Shown here: positions 17,105-25,131 of the stretch, one piece after another
How positions within the stretch are numbered: position 1 is the first letter of the stretch
Layout: every line of letters starts with the position of its first letter
Assembly: GCF_001428335.1 (NCBI RefSeq)
Contig: NZ_LMSG01000019.1
Location: forward strand, 248,075 to 312,074
Reading direction: 5' to 3'
Length of the DNA stretch: 64,000 nt
Source: Arthrobacter sp. Soil762
GTDB taxonomy: Bacteria; Actinomycetota; Actinomycetes; Actinomycetales; Micrococcaceae
Program-made: the position numbers and the translations under genes
The notes under the pieces: generated by a model
The model's database searches: none
Seen by the model: only the letters and a program-made list of their open reading frames with translations
What the model was told of the DNA's origin: nothing

Positions 17105-18138
17105 ACGCCCCAAATCCCGAGACGAAGACGTCACAGTCCCCATTGACCCAGACAAGGAACACCAACATGTCCACTGCAACCCTGACCAAGCCACATCAGG
17201 GCTTCGATGTCAGAAAGTTCCTGGCGAACAACGGCGCCTTGGTGGGCCTACTGGTCCTGGCTCTGGCGCTGTTCATCATCACCCCCGACTTCCTTACCGG
17301 GCCGAACCTGCTCAACATCGGCATCCAGGTCTCCACCGTGGCCATCCTTGCCTTCGGCATGACCTTCGTGATCGTGGCCGGCGGCATTGACCTTTCGGTT
17401 GGGTCGGTGGCCGCCCTGAGCGCCATGGTATCCGGCTATATGTTTGTTTCATCCGGGTTGCCCGGGGGCCTGGCCCTGCTGGTCGGCCTGCTGACAGGCC
17501 TGGTGGTGGGAACCGTCAACGGTGTTGCCAGCGCCTACGGAAAACTGCACTCCTTCATCGCCACCCTGGCCATGCTCAGCATTGCCCGCGGCCTCACACT
17601 GGTCATCTCAGACGGCCGGCCCATCAAGACGGCACCGGAAGTTTCTTTCCTCGGCGGCAACGTCGGCCCTGTCCCCACCCCAATCATCGTCCTGGTCATC
17701 GCGGCAGCTGTAGCCTCCTTCATCCTGAACCGGACCGTCATAGGGCGTTCAATGTACGCCGTCGGTGGCAACGCCGAGGCGGCCCGACTCTCAGGACTGC
17801 CGGTCAAGCAGATCACCGTCACTGTTTTTGCCCTGGCGGGGCTCTTCGCCGCCCTGGCAGGACTCCTGCTGGCCGGCCGGCTGGACTCCGCCCAGCCCCA
17901 GGCTGCGGCCGGCTATGAACTCGACGCGATTGCCGCCGTCGTGATCGGTGGGGCATCCCTGGCGGGCGGCCTCGGCCGGATCTCCGGCACGATCGTCGGT
18001 GCGCTGGTACTGGTGGTCATTCGCAACGGCCTGAATCTGCTCAACGTGACCTCCTTCTGGCAGCAAGTGGTGATCGGCGTCGTTATTGCCCTGGCTGTCG
18101 GCATGGACGTCCTTCGTCGAAAGACCCGTTCCAGCTAA
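17101..18138 (+). CDS. rbsC: Ribose ABC transporter permease
   Basis: 345 residues of the CUT2 permease family with about 8-10 hydrophobic segments, beginning LVGLLVLALALFIITPDFLT. The family signature AFGMTFVIVAGGIDLSVGSV and the cytoplasmic GGNAEAARLSGL loop that contacts the ATPase are both clear. The ATG at 17101 overlaps the rbsA stop (ATGA); a second ATG at 17167 with AAGGAA upstream would give a 323-residue protein of the more usual length, so the true start is unsettled. Confidence 0.92.
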   Translation: MNAPNPETKTSQSPLTQTRNTNMSTATLTKPHQGFDVRKFLANNGALVGLLVLALALFIITPDFLTGPNLLNIGIQVSTVAILAFGMTFVIVAGGIDLSVGSVAALSAMVSGYMFVSSGLPGGLALLVGLLTGLVVGTVNGVASAYGKLHSFIATLAMLSIARGLTLVISDGRPIKTAPEVSFLGGNVGPVPTPIIVLVIAAAVASFILNRTVIGRSMYAVGGNAEAARLSGLPVKQITVTVFALAGLFAALAGLLLAGRLDSAQPQAAAGYELDAIAAVVIGGASLAGGLGRISGTIVGALVLVVIRNGLNLLNVTSFWQQVVIGVVIALAVGMDVLRRKTRSS

Positions 18139-18202
18139 CGCTCCCAACAGATTTTTCAACCCCCGAATCATTTTCCAAACCTCCAAGTCAAAGGACAGAA
18201 CA

Positions 18203-19147
18203 ATGAAGCTCTCCCTCACCCGCGCCCTCGCACTGACCGCCGTCGGCGGCCTCCTGCTTACCGGAGCCACGGCGTGCAACCGCGGTGGCGATTCTGCCGC
18301 AGCCAGCAATCCCAAAGTGGTTCTGGCACTGTCCACCCTGAACAACCCCTTCTTCGTCGAGGTCCGCGACGGCGCCCAGGCCGCCGCCAAGGCCGCAAAC
18401 ATCCAGCTTGAAGTAGTGGACGCGCAGAATGACTCCGCAACGCAGGCCAACCAGCTTGCCAACGCCCAGACGTCGGGCGCCAAGGCCGTGATCGTCAACC
18501 CGGTGGATTCTGATGCAGCATCGGCATCAGTGACGGCCTTGACCAAGGCAAACATTCCGGTGGTTGGCGTGGACCGCACGGTCAACAACGCGACCCTTAA
18601 CTCTCTGGTGGCCAGCGACAACGTTGCCGGCGGCAAGCAGGCCGCGGAGGAACTCGGTGCAGCGCTGGGTAAGCAGGGCACCGTCATCGTGCTGCAAGGC
18701 GTTGCCGGAACCTCCGCAAGCCGTGACCGCGGCGCCGGCTTCGCAGAGGGCATGAAGGCCTTCCCCGACATCAAGATTGTCGCCAAGCAGACCGCCAACT
18801 TCGATCGGGCAGCCGCATTGGACGTCACTACTAACCTGCTCCAGGCCAACCCCGGTGTCACGGGGGTCTTCGCTGAAAACGACGAAATGGCTTTGGGAGC
18901 AGTTCAGGCTTTGGGCGCCAAGGCCGGCAAGGACGTCAAGGTCGTTGGTTTTGATGGAACCACCGATGGGCTTGCCGCCATCAAGGCCGGCACCCTGGTG
19001 GCGTCGATCGCGCAGCAGCCGGCAAAGCTGGGTCAGTTTGCTGTCGAGCAGGCCGCGAAGGTTCTCAAGGGCGAAAAGATCGACGCCACGGTCCCAGTCG
19101 GCGTCGTGACCGTGAACAAGACCAACGTCGGCGACTTCAGCAAGTGA
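18203..19147 (+). CDS. rbsB: Ribose ABC transporter substrate-binding lipoprotein
   Basis: 314 residues. A signal peptide with a lipobox (LALTAVGGLLLTGATAC, Cys near residue 25) predicts a lipid-anchored extracellular protein, normal for Gram-positive binding proteins. The mature part is a type I periplasmic-binding fold: VVLALSTLNNPFFVEVRDGA, NPVDSDAASASVTAL, IPVVGVDRTVNN, GVTGVFAENDEMALGA, VVGFDGTTDG. AAAGGA precedes the ATG at 18203. Confidence 0.92.
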   Translation: MKLSLTRALALTAVGGLLLTGATACNRGGDSAAASNPKVVLALSTLNNPFFVEVRDGAQAAAKAANIQLEVVDAQNDSATQANQLANAQTSGAKAVIVNPVDSDAASASVTALTKANIPVVGVDRTVNNATLNSLVASDNVAGGKQAAEELGAALGKQGTVIVLQGVAGTSASRDRGAGFAEGMKAFPDIKIVAKQTANFDRAAALDVTTNLLQANPGVTGVFAENDEMALGAVQALGAKAGKDVKVVGFDGTTDGLAAIKAGTLVASIAQQPAKLGQFAVEQAAKVLKGEKIDATVPVGVVTVNKTNVGDFSK

Positions 19148-20076
19148 CAGAACAGCAAGGGCCAGGCGGAAAAGTCGCTGTAGTTGGCTCTATTAATCTG
19201 GATCAGGTAGTGCGCCTGACGCGTCACCCCTTGCCGGGGGAGACGCTGCTCGGCAGCTCGATCACACTGCTTCCCGGAGGGAAGGGAGCCAACCAGGCCC
19301 TTGCTGCGGCTCAATGCGGCGCAACTGTAAGCCTGGTCGGCGCGGTGGGTAACGATCCAAACGCCGCGCTGGCCACGGCACTCCTGGAAACCTCAGGGGT
19401 GGACCTCGGTGCCGTCAGGACTGTGGACGGAGCCACGGGCGTGGCTGTCATTTGCGTGGCGGACGGCGGCGAAAACACCATCGTTGTCATCCCGGGGGCC
19501 AACTCCTCGGTGGACGCCGAGGCGGTGGAACGGGCTGCCGCCCGAATTGCCGAAGCAGCCGTCGTGGTTCTGCAGGGTGAAATTCCCGCCGAGGGAATTG
19601 CGGCGGCGGCCAAACTTGCAACCGGGAGGGTGCTGCTGAACCTAGCCCCAGTGGTTGCCCTGGACCCGGCGGTTATCCGTGCGGCGAGCCCACTGGTGGT
19701 CAACGAGCACGAGGGAGTCCTGGTGCTTGCGCAGCTGGAGCCCCTCGCCCCGGTGCCGGCAGATGACGAGGCGCTGGTCGCCTCACTGCGGGCACAGGGG
19801 ATCCCGTCTGTCGTCCTCACCCGTGGCGCGGACGGCGCCATCTGCTCAGACGGTGAGGGCACTCACCTGGTACCGGCCCCGACGGTCCAAGCAGTGGACA
19901 CCTCGGGCGCGGGCGATGCCTTCGTCGGTGCCTTGAGCACGCGTCTTGCCGCTGGCGCGTCACTCCTGGAGGCTTCCCGCTATGCGGTCCGGGTAGGCGC
20001 ATTCGCGGTGCAAGGACACGGAACCCAGCCGTCCTATCCGACCCTGGCCGATGTGCTCCCTGAGGTGAAAGCGTGA
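19144..20076 (+). CDS. rbsK: Ribokinase
   Basis: 310 residues, a PfkB-family sugar kinase phosphorylating ribose to ribose 5-phosphate. The N-terminal VGSINLDQVVRLTRHPLPGE and LLPGGKGANQALAAA are ribokinase signatures, and DTSGAGDAFVGAL near residue 250 holds the catalytic Asp and anion hole. It begins with GTG at 19144, overlapping the rbsB stop by four bases (GTGA). Confidence 0.92.
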   Translation: MTEQQGPGGKVAVVGSINLDQVVRLTRHPLPGETLLGSSITLLPGGKGANQALAAAQCGATVSLVGAVGNDPNAALATALLETSGVDLGAVRTVDGATGVAVICVADGGENTIVVIPGANSSVDAEAVERAAARIAEAAVVVLQGEIPAEGIAAAAKLATGRVLLNLAPVVALDPAVIRAASPLVVNEHEGVLVLAQLEPLAPVPADDEALVASLRAQGIPSVVLTRGADGAICSDGEGTHLVPAPTVQAVDTSGAGDAFVGALSTRLAAGASLLEASRYAVRVGAFAVQGHGTQPSYPTLADVLPEVKA

Positions 20077-20456
20077 AGCGCCACGGAATTCTCAACGCCG
20101 AGCTCAACGCTGCCCTGAGCCGGCTGGGCCATGGCGACCTGGTTCTGCTCGCCGATTGCGGCATGCCCGCCCCTCGCGGGGTCCCGGTGGTGGACCTGGC
20201 GCTAGTCCAGGGCATACCGCGTTTTGACGAGGTTCTGGCGGCACTAGTCGGGGACCTGGTGTTCGAAAGTGCCACGGTGGCGAAGGAAGGACGCGGCACG
20301 GACACTGAAAATTGGGTCGGCAGCCGCATCGGGCAACTGAGCTACGTCAGTCATCAGGAGCTCAAGGACTTGTCCGGGTCGGCCAGACTGTTCATTCGGA
20401 CAGGGGAAGCTACGCCCTATGCCAATGCGCTGTTGACCTGCGGGGTGCCTTTCTAG
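20073..20456 (+). CDS. rbsD: D-ribose pyranase
   Basis: 127 residues, catalysing interconversion of beta-pyranose and furanose forms of ribose so that ribokinase receives its substrate. GILNAELNAALSRLGHGDLV (with the conserved His), LLADCGMPAP and the C-terminal FIRTGEATPYANALL are diagnostic. A GTG start at 20073 overlaps the rbsK stop. The protein is full length, so the operon is complete up to the point where the duplicated lrp fragment begins 38 bases later. Confidence 0.9.
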   Translation: MKRHGILNAELNAALSRLGHGDLVLLADCGMPAPRGVPVVDLALVQGIPRFDEVLAALVGDLVFESATVAKEGRGTDTENWVGSRIGQLSYVSHQELKDLSGSARLFIRTGEATPYANALLTCGVPF

Positions 20457-20494
20457 CCATCCCGGGGAACGTCTGCAACCCGAAGGGACGGCGG

Positions 20495-20607
20495 GCGACG
20501 CCGAGCGTCCGCGAGAGTGCCAGGGCGCTGGCTTCGGGATCCTTGTCGAGGGCCAGGATGATCCTGCCGTCGAGGGAATCCACGGTGCGGGGGTTCGGGA
20601 TGGTCAT
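20495..20607 (-). pseudogene. 5' fragment of the lrp gene
   Basis: Leftward from the ATG at 20607 the frame gives MTIPNPRTVDSLDGRIILAL and DKDPEASALALSRTLGVAR, identical to the first ~39 residues of the Lrp protein at 13482-13985, then runs into unrelated sequence next to rbsD. The DNA-binding helix-turn-helix is cut, so it cannot work. It shows where the duplicated segment was joined. Confidence 0.85.
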
Positions 20608-20800
20608 ATTTTCACCACAGAGAGTAGGAGTTGAGCAGAAGTCCCAATGGGTTGAGCCTATCTTGCATTGTGGGCCGGATCACAACCATGATCAGTGCTC
20701 ATGACCCGTGATCAGTTCCTGACCGCACCGGACACCGCGCTCCCCACCCTTCGCGGCGCGGTGGCCGGCCTCCCGCCCTACGTCCCGGGCCGGCGCAGCG
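20495..20800. repeat. Direct repeat, lrp/aminotransferase junction, copy 2
   Basis: Partner of 13873-14178, 6622 bases downstream. It carries the functional promoter and start of the intact aminotransferase. Recombination between the copies would delete the whole ribose operon and restore a single lrp-aminotransferase junction. Confidence 0.85.
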
Positions 20801-21810
20801 CCGGCACGGACATCGCAGCCCTCGCCAGCAACGAAAGCCACTACGAGCCACTGCCCGCTGCCGCCGCTGCGGTGGCCGCAGCGGCCGGTACGATGAACCG
20901 CTATCCTGACTCGGCCGCCGTCGAACTCCGCGAACGGATTGCCCGGCACCTGGGCGTCACGGCCGGAGAGGTGGCGGTGGGACCCGGCAGCGTGGGCGTC
21001 CTCCAGCAGATCATCACCGGACTGTGCGACGCCGGGGATGAAGTGATCTTCGCGTGGCGCTCGTTCGAGGCCTACCCCATCCTGGTTGAGCTTGCAGGCG
21101 CCCTGCCGGTCCGCATCCCGCTGGACGGCGCTGAGGGCCACGACCTCGATGCCATGGCTGCGGCCGTCACCCCGCGCACGAAGGTCATCCTGCTCTGCAC
21201 CCCTAACAATCCCACCGGCGTGCCGATCGGCCATGAACGCATCGAGGCCTTCCTGCAATCCGTGCGCTCCGACATCCTCGTGGTGATCGACGAGGCCTAT
21301 GTGGAATACGCCGAACCGGGCAGCGGTCCCGATTCCCTGGCGCTCTACCGCCAGTACCCGAACGTGTGCATCCTGCGCACCTTCTCGAAGGCGTACGGGC
21401 TCGCCGGCCTGCGCGTGGGGTATGCCGTGGCGGCGCCGGCCATCGCCGAGGGACTACGTCGGACCGCCCTGCCTTTCTCGGTGAGCGCGCTGGCGCAGAA
21501 GGCGGCCATCGCGTCGCTGGACGCCGGGGAGGAGATGGAAGCGCGGGTCGACGGCGTCAGGAAGGAGCGCGCCCGGATGGCCGCGCAGCTGGAAGCCCAG
21601 GGCTGGAAACTGCAGCCGAGCCAGGGCAACTTCCTGTGGATCCGTGCGGACGAGCATCTCCAGGCGAGGCTGGTGGACGCGTTCGACCGCGCGGGCATCC
21701 TGGTCCGGGCGTACCAGGGCGACGGCGTGCGGATCACCGTTGCCGCCCCCGCCTCCAACGACCGTGTGCTCCGGCTCCTGGAAGCCCACGCGGCCTCAAC
21801 AATCGACTGA
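20701..21810 (+). CDS. PLP-dependent aminotransferase, histidinol-phosphate/aromatic type
   Basis: 369 residues of fold-type I class II aminotransferase. LASNESHYEPLP at the N-terminus, LCTPNNPTG, VVIDEAYVEYA, and the lysine motif TFSKAYGLAGLRVGYA (PLP Schiff base) are all present, as is a C-terminal arginine region GDGVRITV. It resembles HisC, but a permease partner and Lrp neighbour favour aromatic amino-acid transamination (Pat-like) over histidine synthesis. The ATG at 20701 lacks a ribosome site; a GTG at 20695 is possible, and leaderless translation is likely. Confidence 0.88.
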   Translation: MTRDQFLTAPDTALPTLRGAVAGLPPYVPGRRSAGTDIAALASNESHYEPLPAAAAAVAAAAGTMNRYPDSAAVELRERIARHLGVTAGEVAVGPGSVGVLQQIITGLCDAGDEVIFAWRSFEAYPILVELAGALPVRIPLDGAEGHDLDAMAAAVTPRTKVILLCTPNNPTGVPIGHERIEAFLQSVRSDILVVIDEAYVEYAEPGSGPDSLALYRQYPNVCILRTFSKAYGLAGLRVGYAVAAPAIAEGLRRTALPFSVSALAQKAAIASLDAGEEMEARVDGVRKERARMAAQLEAQGWKLQPSQGNFLWIRADEHLQARLVDAFDRAGILVRAYQGDGVRITVAAPASNDRVLRLLEAHAASTID

Positions 21811-21853
21811 CCTGAAACCCCAACCCGTTCCACCTACAACCAGAGGACTCCCC

Positions 21854-23266
21854 ATGGAACAACAGACAAAGACGTCTGGCCGCGCCCTCGGCGCCGCACT
21901 CAAACCCCGTCAGCTCACCATGATGGGGCTCGGAAGCGCCATCGGCGCGGGCCTCTTCATCGGCTCCGGCGCCGGCATCCAGGCCGCCGGCCCGGCCGTA
22001 CTGATCTCCTACCTCGTGGCCGGCACCCTCATCATCCTGGTGATGTGGGCCCTCGGCGAGATGGCCGCCGCCAATCCGGACAGCGGCGCCTTCTCCGTCT
22101 ACACCGCAAAGGCCTACGGGCCGGTGGCCGGCGCCACCGTGGGCTGGCTCTGGTGGCTGCAGCTCGTGGTGGTGATCGCGGCCGAGGCGCTCGGCGCGGC
22201 AGGCCTGCTGGCCACCATCTTCCCGGCCCTGCCGGTGTGGCTGATGGCCTTCGTGTTCATCGTGGTGCTCACCGCAGTGAACCTCACCAGCGTGAAGAAC
22301 TTCGGCGAGTTCGAGTTCTGGTTCGCACTGCTCAAGGTGGTAGCCATCGTCGGGTTCCTCCTGGTGGGCGCTGCGCTGCTCTTCGGCTGGCTGCCGGGCG
22401 TGCAGTCGCCGGGCCTGTCCAACTTCACCGGTGCCGGATTCGCACCCAGTGGTTTCGCCGGCATTGCAACGGCACTGTTCGTCGTGGCGTTCGCGTTCGG
22501 CGGCACCGAGATCGTGTCTGTGGCGGCAGCTGAGACCGCGGAGCCTGCCCGCAGTGTGAAGACGGCAGTCCGGACGGTGCTGTGGCGCATCCTCATCTTC
22601 TATATCGGTGCGATCTTCATCATCGCGGCTGTTGTTCCCGTGGGATCGGCGGGGTTGAAGAGCCCGTTCGCCGCCGTGCTGGACGCCGCCGGCATGCCCG
22701 GCGCAGCGACTGCCATCACCCTGGTGGCCGTGGCAGCGCTGCTCTCCGCCCTCAACGCCAACCTCTATGGCGCCTCACGGATGGCATTCTCCCTCGCTGA
22801 GCGGGGCGAAGCGCCGCGCCTGCTTGCTTCCGTGTCCAAGGCCCGTGTCCCGGTTGTCGCAGTCCTGGCCAGCGTTGCTTTCGGCGTTGTTACGGTTGTG
22901 CTGGAGTTGGCTTTCCCTGAGAAGGTGCTTCCCGTCCTGCTCAACATTGTGGGTTCGACCTGTCTGCTGGTATGGACGTCCGCGCTCCTGGCCCAGCTCG
23001 CGCTGCGCCTCCGGGCCGACCGCGAGGGAACGGCGCTTCCCCTGCGGATGCCCGGCTTCCCGTGGCTCACTTGCTTTGGCCTGCTCATTCTCGCGGCGAT
23101 CTTCACGGTGGGCTTCATCGGCGAGGATTCACGCCCCCAGCTCCTGAGCACCTTCGGACTCGTTGCGCTTCTGGCGGTGGCCAACTGGCTTCATCACCGT
23201 TCGGGCAAGGTTTCTGGTCGCGTTGAATCTTCGGACGAAGCCAAGCAGCCGGTGCTCATCGACTGA
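21854..23266 (+). CDS. Amino-acid permease, APC superfamily
   Basis: 470 residues with about 12 membrane segments. The family signature of helix 1, RQLTMMGLGSAIGAGLFIGS, and the conserved ALNANLYGASRM in helix 8 mark the AroP/GabP-type amino-acid transporter group. GAGGAC precedes the ATG at 21854, 43 bases after the aminotransferase stop, so the two form an uptake-transamination pair. A rearranged fragment of it lies at 14230-14396. Confidence 0.9.
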   Translation: MEQQTKTSGRALGAALKPRQLTMMGLGSAIGAGLFIGSGAGIQAAGPAVLISYLVAGTLIILVMWALGEMAAANPDSGAFSVYTAKAYGPVAGATVGWLWWLQLVVVIAAEALGAAGLLATIFPALPVWLMAFVFIVVLTAVNLTSVKNFGEFEFWFALLKVVAIVGFLLVGAALLFGWLPGVQSPGLSNFTGAGFAPSGFAGIATALFVVAFAFGGTEIVSVAAAETAEPARSVKTAVRTVLWRILIFYIGAIFIIAAVVPVGSAGLKSPFAAVLDAAGMPGAATAITLVAVAALLSALNANLYGASRMAFSLAERGEAPRLLASVSKARVPVVAVLASVAFGVVTVVLELAFPEKVLPVLLNIVGSTCLLVWTSALLAQLALRLRADREGTALPLRMPGFPWLTCFGLLILAAIFTVGFIGEDSRPQLLSTFGLVALLAVANWLHHRSGKVSGRVESSDEAKQPVLID

Positions 23267-23303
23267 ATGGGCGCTGTAAACCCACTCCGCGGGTTCGGTG
23301 CAG

Positions 23304-23339
23304 GGAGGGCGCGTCCGGCTTTGGCCGGGCGCGCCCTCC
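23304..23339 (+). terminator. Strong GC-rich hairpin after the permease
   Basis: A 16-bp stem (23304-23319 with 23324-23339) closes the loop TTTG, 38 bases past the permease stop. There is no T tract, so it may end transcription in the manner of many actinobacterial hairpins or stabilise the 3' end. Confidence 0.65.
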
Positions 23340-23438
23340 GCTCTGCATGCTGCTTTCACGGCGACGGGGTGGCTGCGCCGGCTGCTCCCGCTGTCGTTCT
23401 CCGTGAGGCGTGATTTCTGGAATGCATTGACACTGCTC

Positions 23439-24473
23439 TCAAACGGGCACGATCTTGTTCGATTTGGTCCTGTTGCATCGCCAGCAAAGGGTCTGCAGGT
23501 TCTCGGGCGTTGACACCCCGCCCTTCGAGACCGGAACAACATGGTCCACTTCAAGAAGGAGATGGGGCTCCGCAGCGATCGACACTGAGCAGTATCGGCA
23601 CGTGTGGCGGTCTCGCGTCTTGATGAACTGGCGGAGCTTCGCAGTCATAAGAGCTCGCTGTCCGGCCGCGCTTCGGTTAAATCGGATCTTCTGCAAAAGA
23701 GTCTCGGCGAGCGCGTCAATCGTCTCGGTATTCAAGGTGACGGTCGTTCGCTGCGAGCTGTTCCCACCAGCGCTTACATATTCGAATGCATATTCAGGGT
23801 ACGGAACGCTGATGGGCGAGAGTTCGATTCCGGCGTGCTCCATGAACTCCTCGGCGTAGTGCTTCAAGATGAAGGCAGGAGGGTCGAATGACGCAGTAAT
23901 GCTCGCCTCGCGCTGATGTAAATTATTGACCGCATCTTCGAGGCGGGCGATCTCCTCGCCAAGATTTTCTACGTCAGGAAGGTTTGCCTCGTCCGCCTTG
24001 ATGTTGAAGTACTTCATCAGATACTTGATGGGATCGGCGCTAGCCTTGCTTACAACTTGCAGTGAGCAGTTATGCACATTCTGCCCCTGGTAGTTAGCTA
24101 CGTTGCGGTCACGGCGGTAGTTGTGATTGCTCGTATTCTCAAACGACGCCAGGTGCGCGTGAGCACCTGTGGCCGCTATGCCAAGCTGAAACGTTCCACG
24201 GCCACGAATCTCAGAGGTGTACTCAGCAATTTCATTGTGCTCATCGACGACCGAAGCGATCTCAGCTTTCTGCGCCAGAAAACCTTCACTGGCGAAGTAG
24301 CGGTTCTTACGAACATGCCGTATCAGGCGGGGCAACATCACGCCCGCCAAAGCCACTAGTGCAATTGGTAGGACGATATACCAGAACGAAACCATGAGCG
24401 CCAACACGACAATCACGATTCCGAAAGCGACTACATACGGCAACGGTGTCTCCCCTCGAGATGATTCAAACAT
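23439..24473 (-). CDS. Membrane-anchored HNH endonuclease
   Basis: 344 residues from the ATG at 24473. The N-terminus has two adjacent hydrophobic segments (LPYVVAFGIVIVVLALMVSF and YIVLPIALVALAGVMLP), then a long region with a predicted coiled-coil (ENLGEEIARLEDAVNNLHQR). The C-terminus is an HNH nuclease: CRYCS at 292-296, LLLEVDHVVPVSKGG with catalytic His near 311, NLQTLCWRCNRTKSNK with the second cysteine pair. The frame stays open to 24704, but the extra 77 residues are low-complexity and poorly coding. Membrane anchoring of a DNA nuclease fits cleavage of incoming DNA; the location in defence-rich DNA supports that, as inference. Confidence 0.75.
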   Translation of the reverse strand: MFESSRGETPLPYVVAFGIVIVVLALMVSFWYIVLPIALVALAGVMLPRLIRHVRKNRYFASEGFLAQKAEIASVVDEHNEIAEYTSEIRGRGTFQLGIAATGAHAHLASFENTSNHNYRRDRNVANYQGQNVHNCSLQVVSKASADPIKYLMKYFNIKADEANLPDVENLGEEIARLEDAVNNLHQREASITASFDPPAFILKHYAEEFMEHAGIELSPISVPYPEYAFEYVSAGGNSSQRTTVTLNTETIDALAETLLQKIRFNRSAAGQRALMTAKLRQFIKTRDRHTCRYCSVSIAAEPHLLLEVDHVVPVSKGGVSTPENLQTLCWRCNRTKSNKIVPV

Positions 24474-24873
24474 GAGAATAGCGTTGGCCACTCTCCCAAA
24501 CGGACTTTGACGCGGCACTCCAAGAGACCACTCGGAGACATCACGGGACCGATGACTATACGTTCCTATCTCTTCACGAGATGGCCGCTCTGCAAGCATG
24601 GCAGGATGAGGAACATAACGCCTGCATTCCTGTCGCCGCTGACCTGTCCGTCCGGCTTGAGGTGTCCCGCTTCCTTGGATGAAGCTAGGTTGCGGCTGTG
24701 ACACTCGGATGGACCGGGTCGGGATTCAATTGCGTGTCTGCCATCCTCGGACTTGCTCACTGGCGCGATCCGTTCCGGGTGCTCGTTGCTGTTCACGGCC
24801 TACAAAAAGCGCTTAGCGCTAAGAAATTTTTGTAACTGCCAGGAATGTCCGTGGCCAGGACTAGGTTGCTTGC
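24474..24873. other. Intergenic stretch between HNH gene and zinc-ribbon gene
   Basis: Four hundred bases with no gene I can support. The only structured element is the dyad at 24801-24834. The upstream extension of the HNH frame covers 24474-24704 but has no ribosome site and no resemblance to a protein. Confidence 0.45.
24801..24834. promoter_or_regulatory. Nested palindrome upstream of zinc-ribbon gene
   Basis: TACAAAAA (24801-24808) is repeated inverted as TTTTTGTA (24827-24834), and between them CTTAGCGCTAAG (24812-24823) is a perfect 12-bp palindrome. It lies 40 bases ahead of the 24874 gene. It could be an operator, or a terminator for transcription in either direction because of the A and T tracts. 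Confidence 0.45.
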
Positions 24874-25116
24874 ATGACTAAAGACGGCAAGACAACGAGT
24901 ACCGCGACGAGGAAGTGCCCGGTGTGCGGGCATGAAGCCTGGCGCGTCATCTATGGAATGGTCATGCCCGACACCCGGGAGGAGTATTCAAAGGCGGAGT
25001 TCGCCGGCTGCGTCATGATGGAGGAACTCAGAATCTACCCCGCTACTGGCAAGGTTGAAACGGGCGTGCCGAAGTGGGCATGCCAGAATCCCGAGTGCCA
25101 CCATCGCTGGTGGTAG
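24874..25116 (+). CDS. Small zinc-ribbon protein
   Basis: 80 residues. CPVCGHEAW near residue 19 and CQNPECHHRWW at the C-terminus supply two cysteine pairs spaced like a zinc ribbon. The basic N-terminus (MTKDGKTTSTATRK) and lack of other domains suggest a nucleic-acid-binding or adapter role. It is convergent with the helicase gene 15 bases away. I do not recognise a specific family. Confidence 0.65.
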   Translation: MTKDGKTTSTATRKCPVCGHEAWRVIYGMVMPDTREEYSKAEFAGCVMMEELRIYPATGKVETGVPKWACQNPECHHRWW

Positions 25117-25131
25117 CAAGACTCGGCTGTC

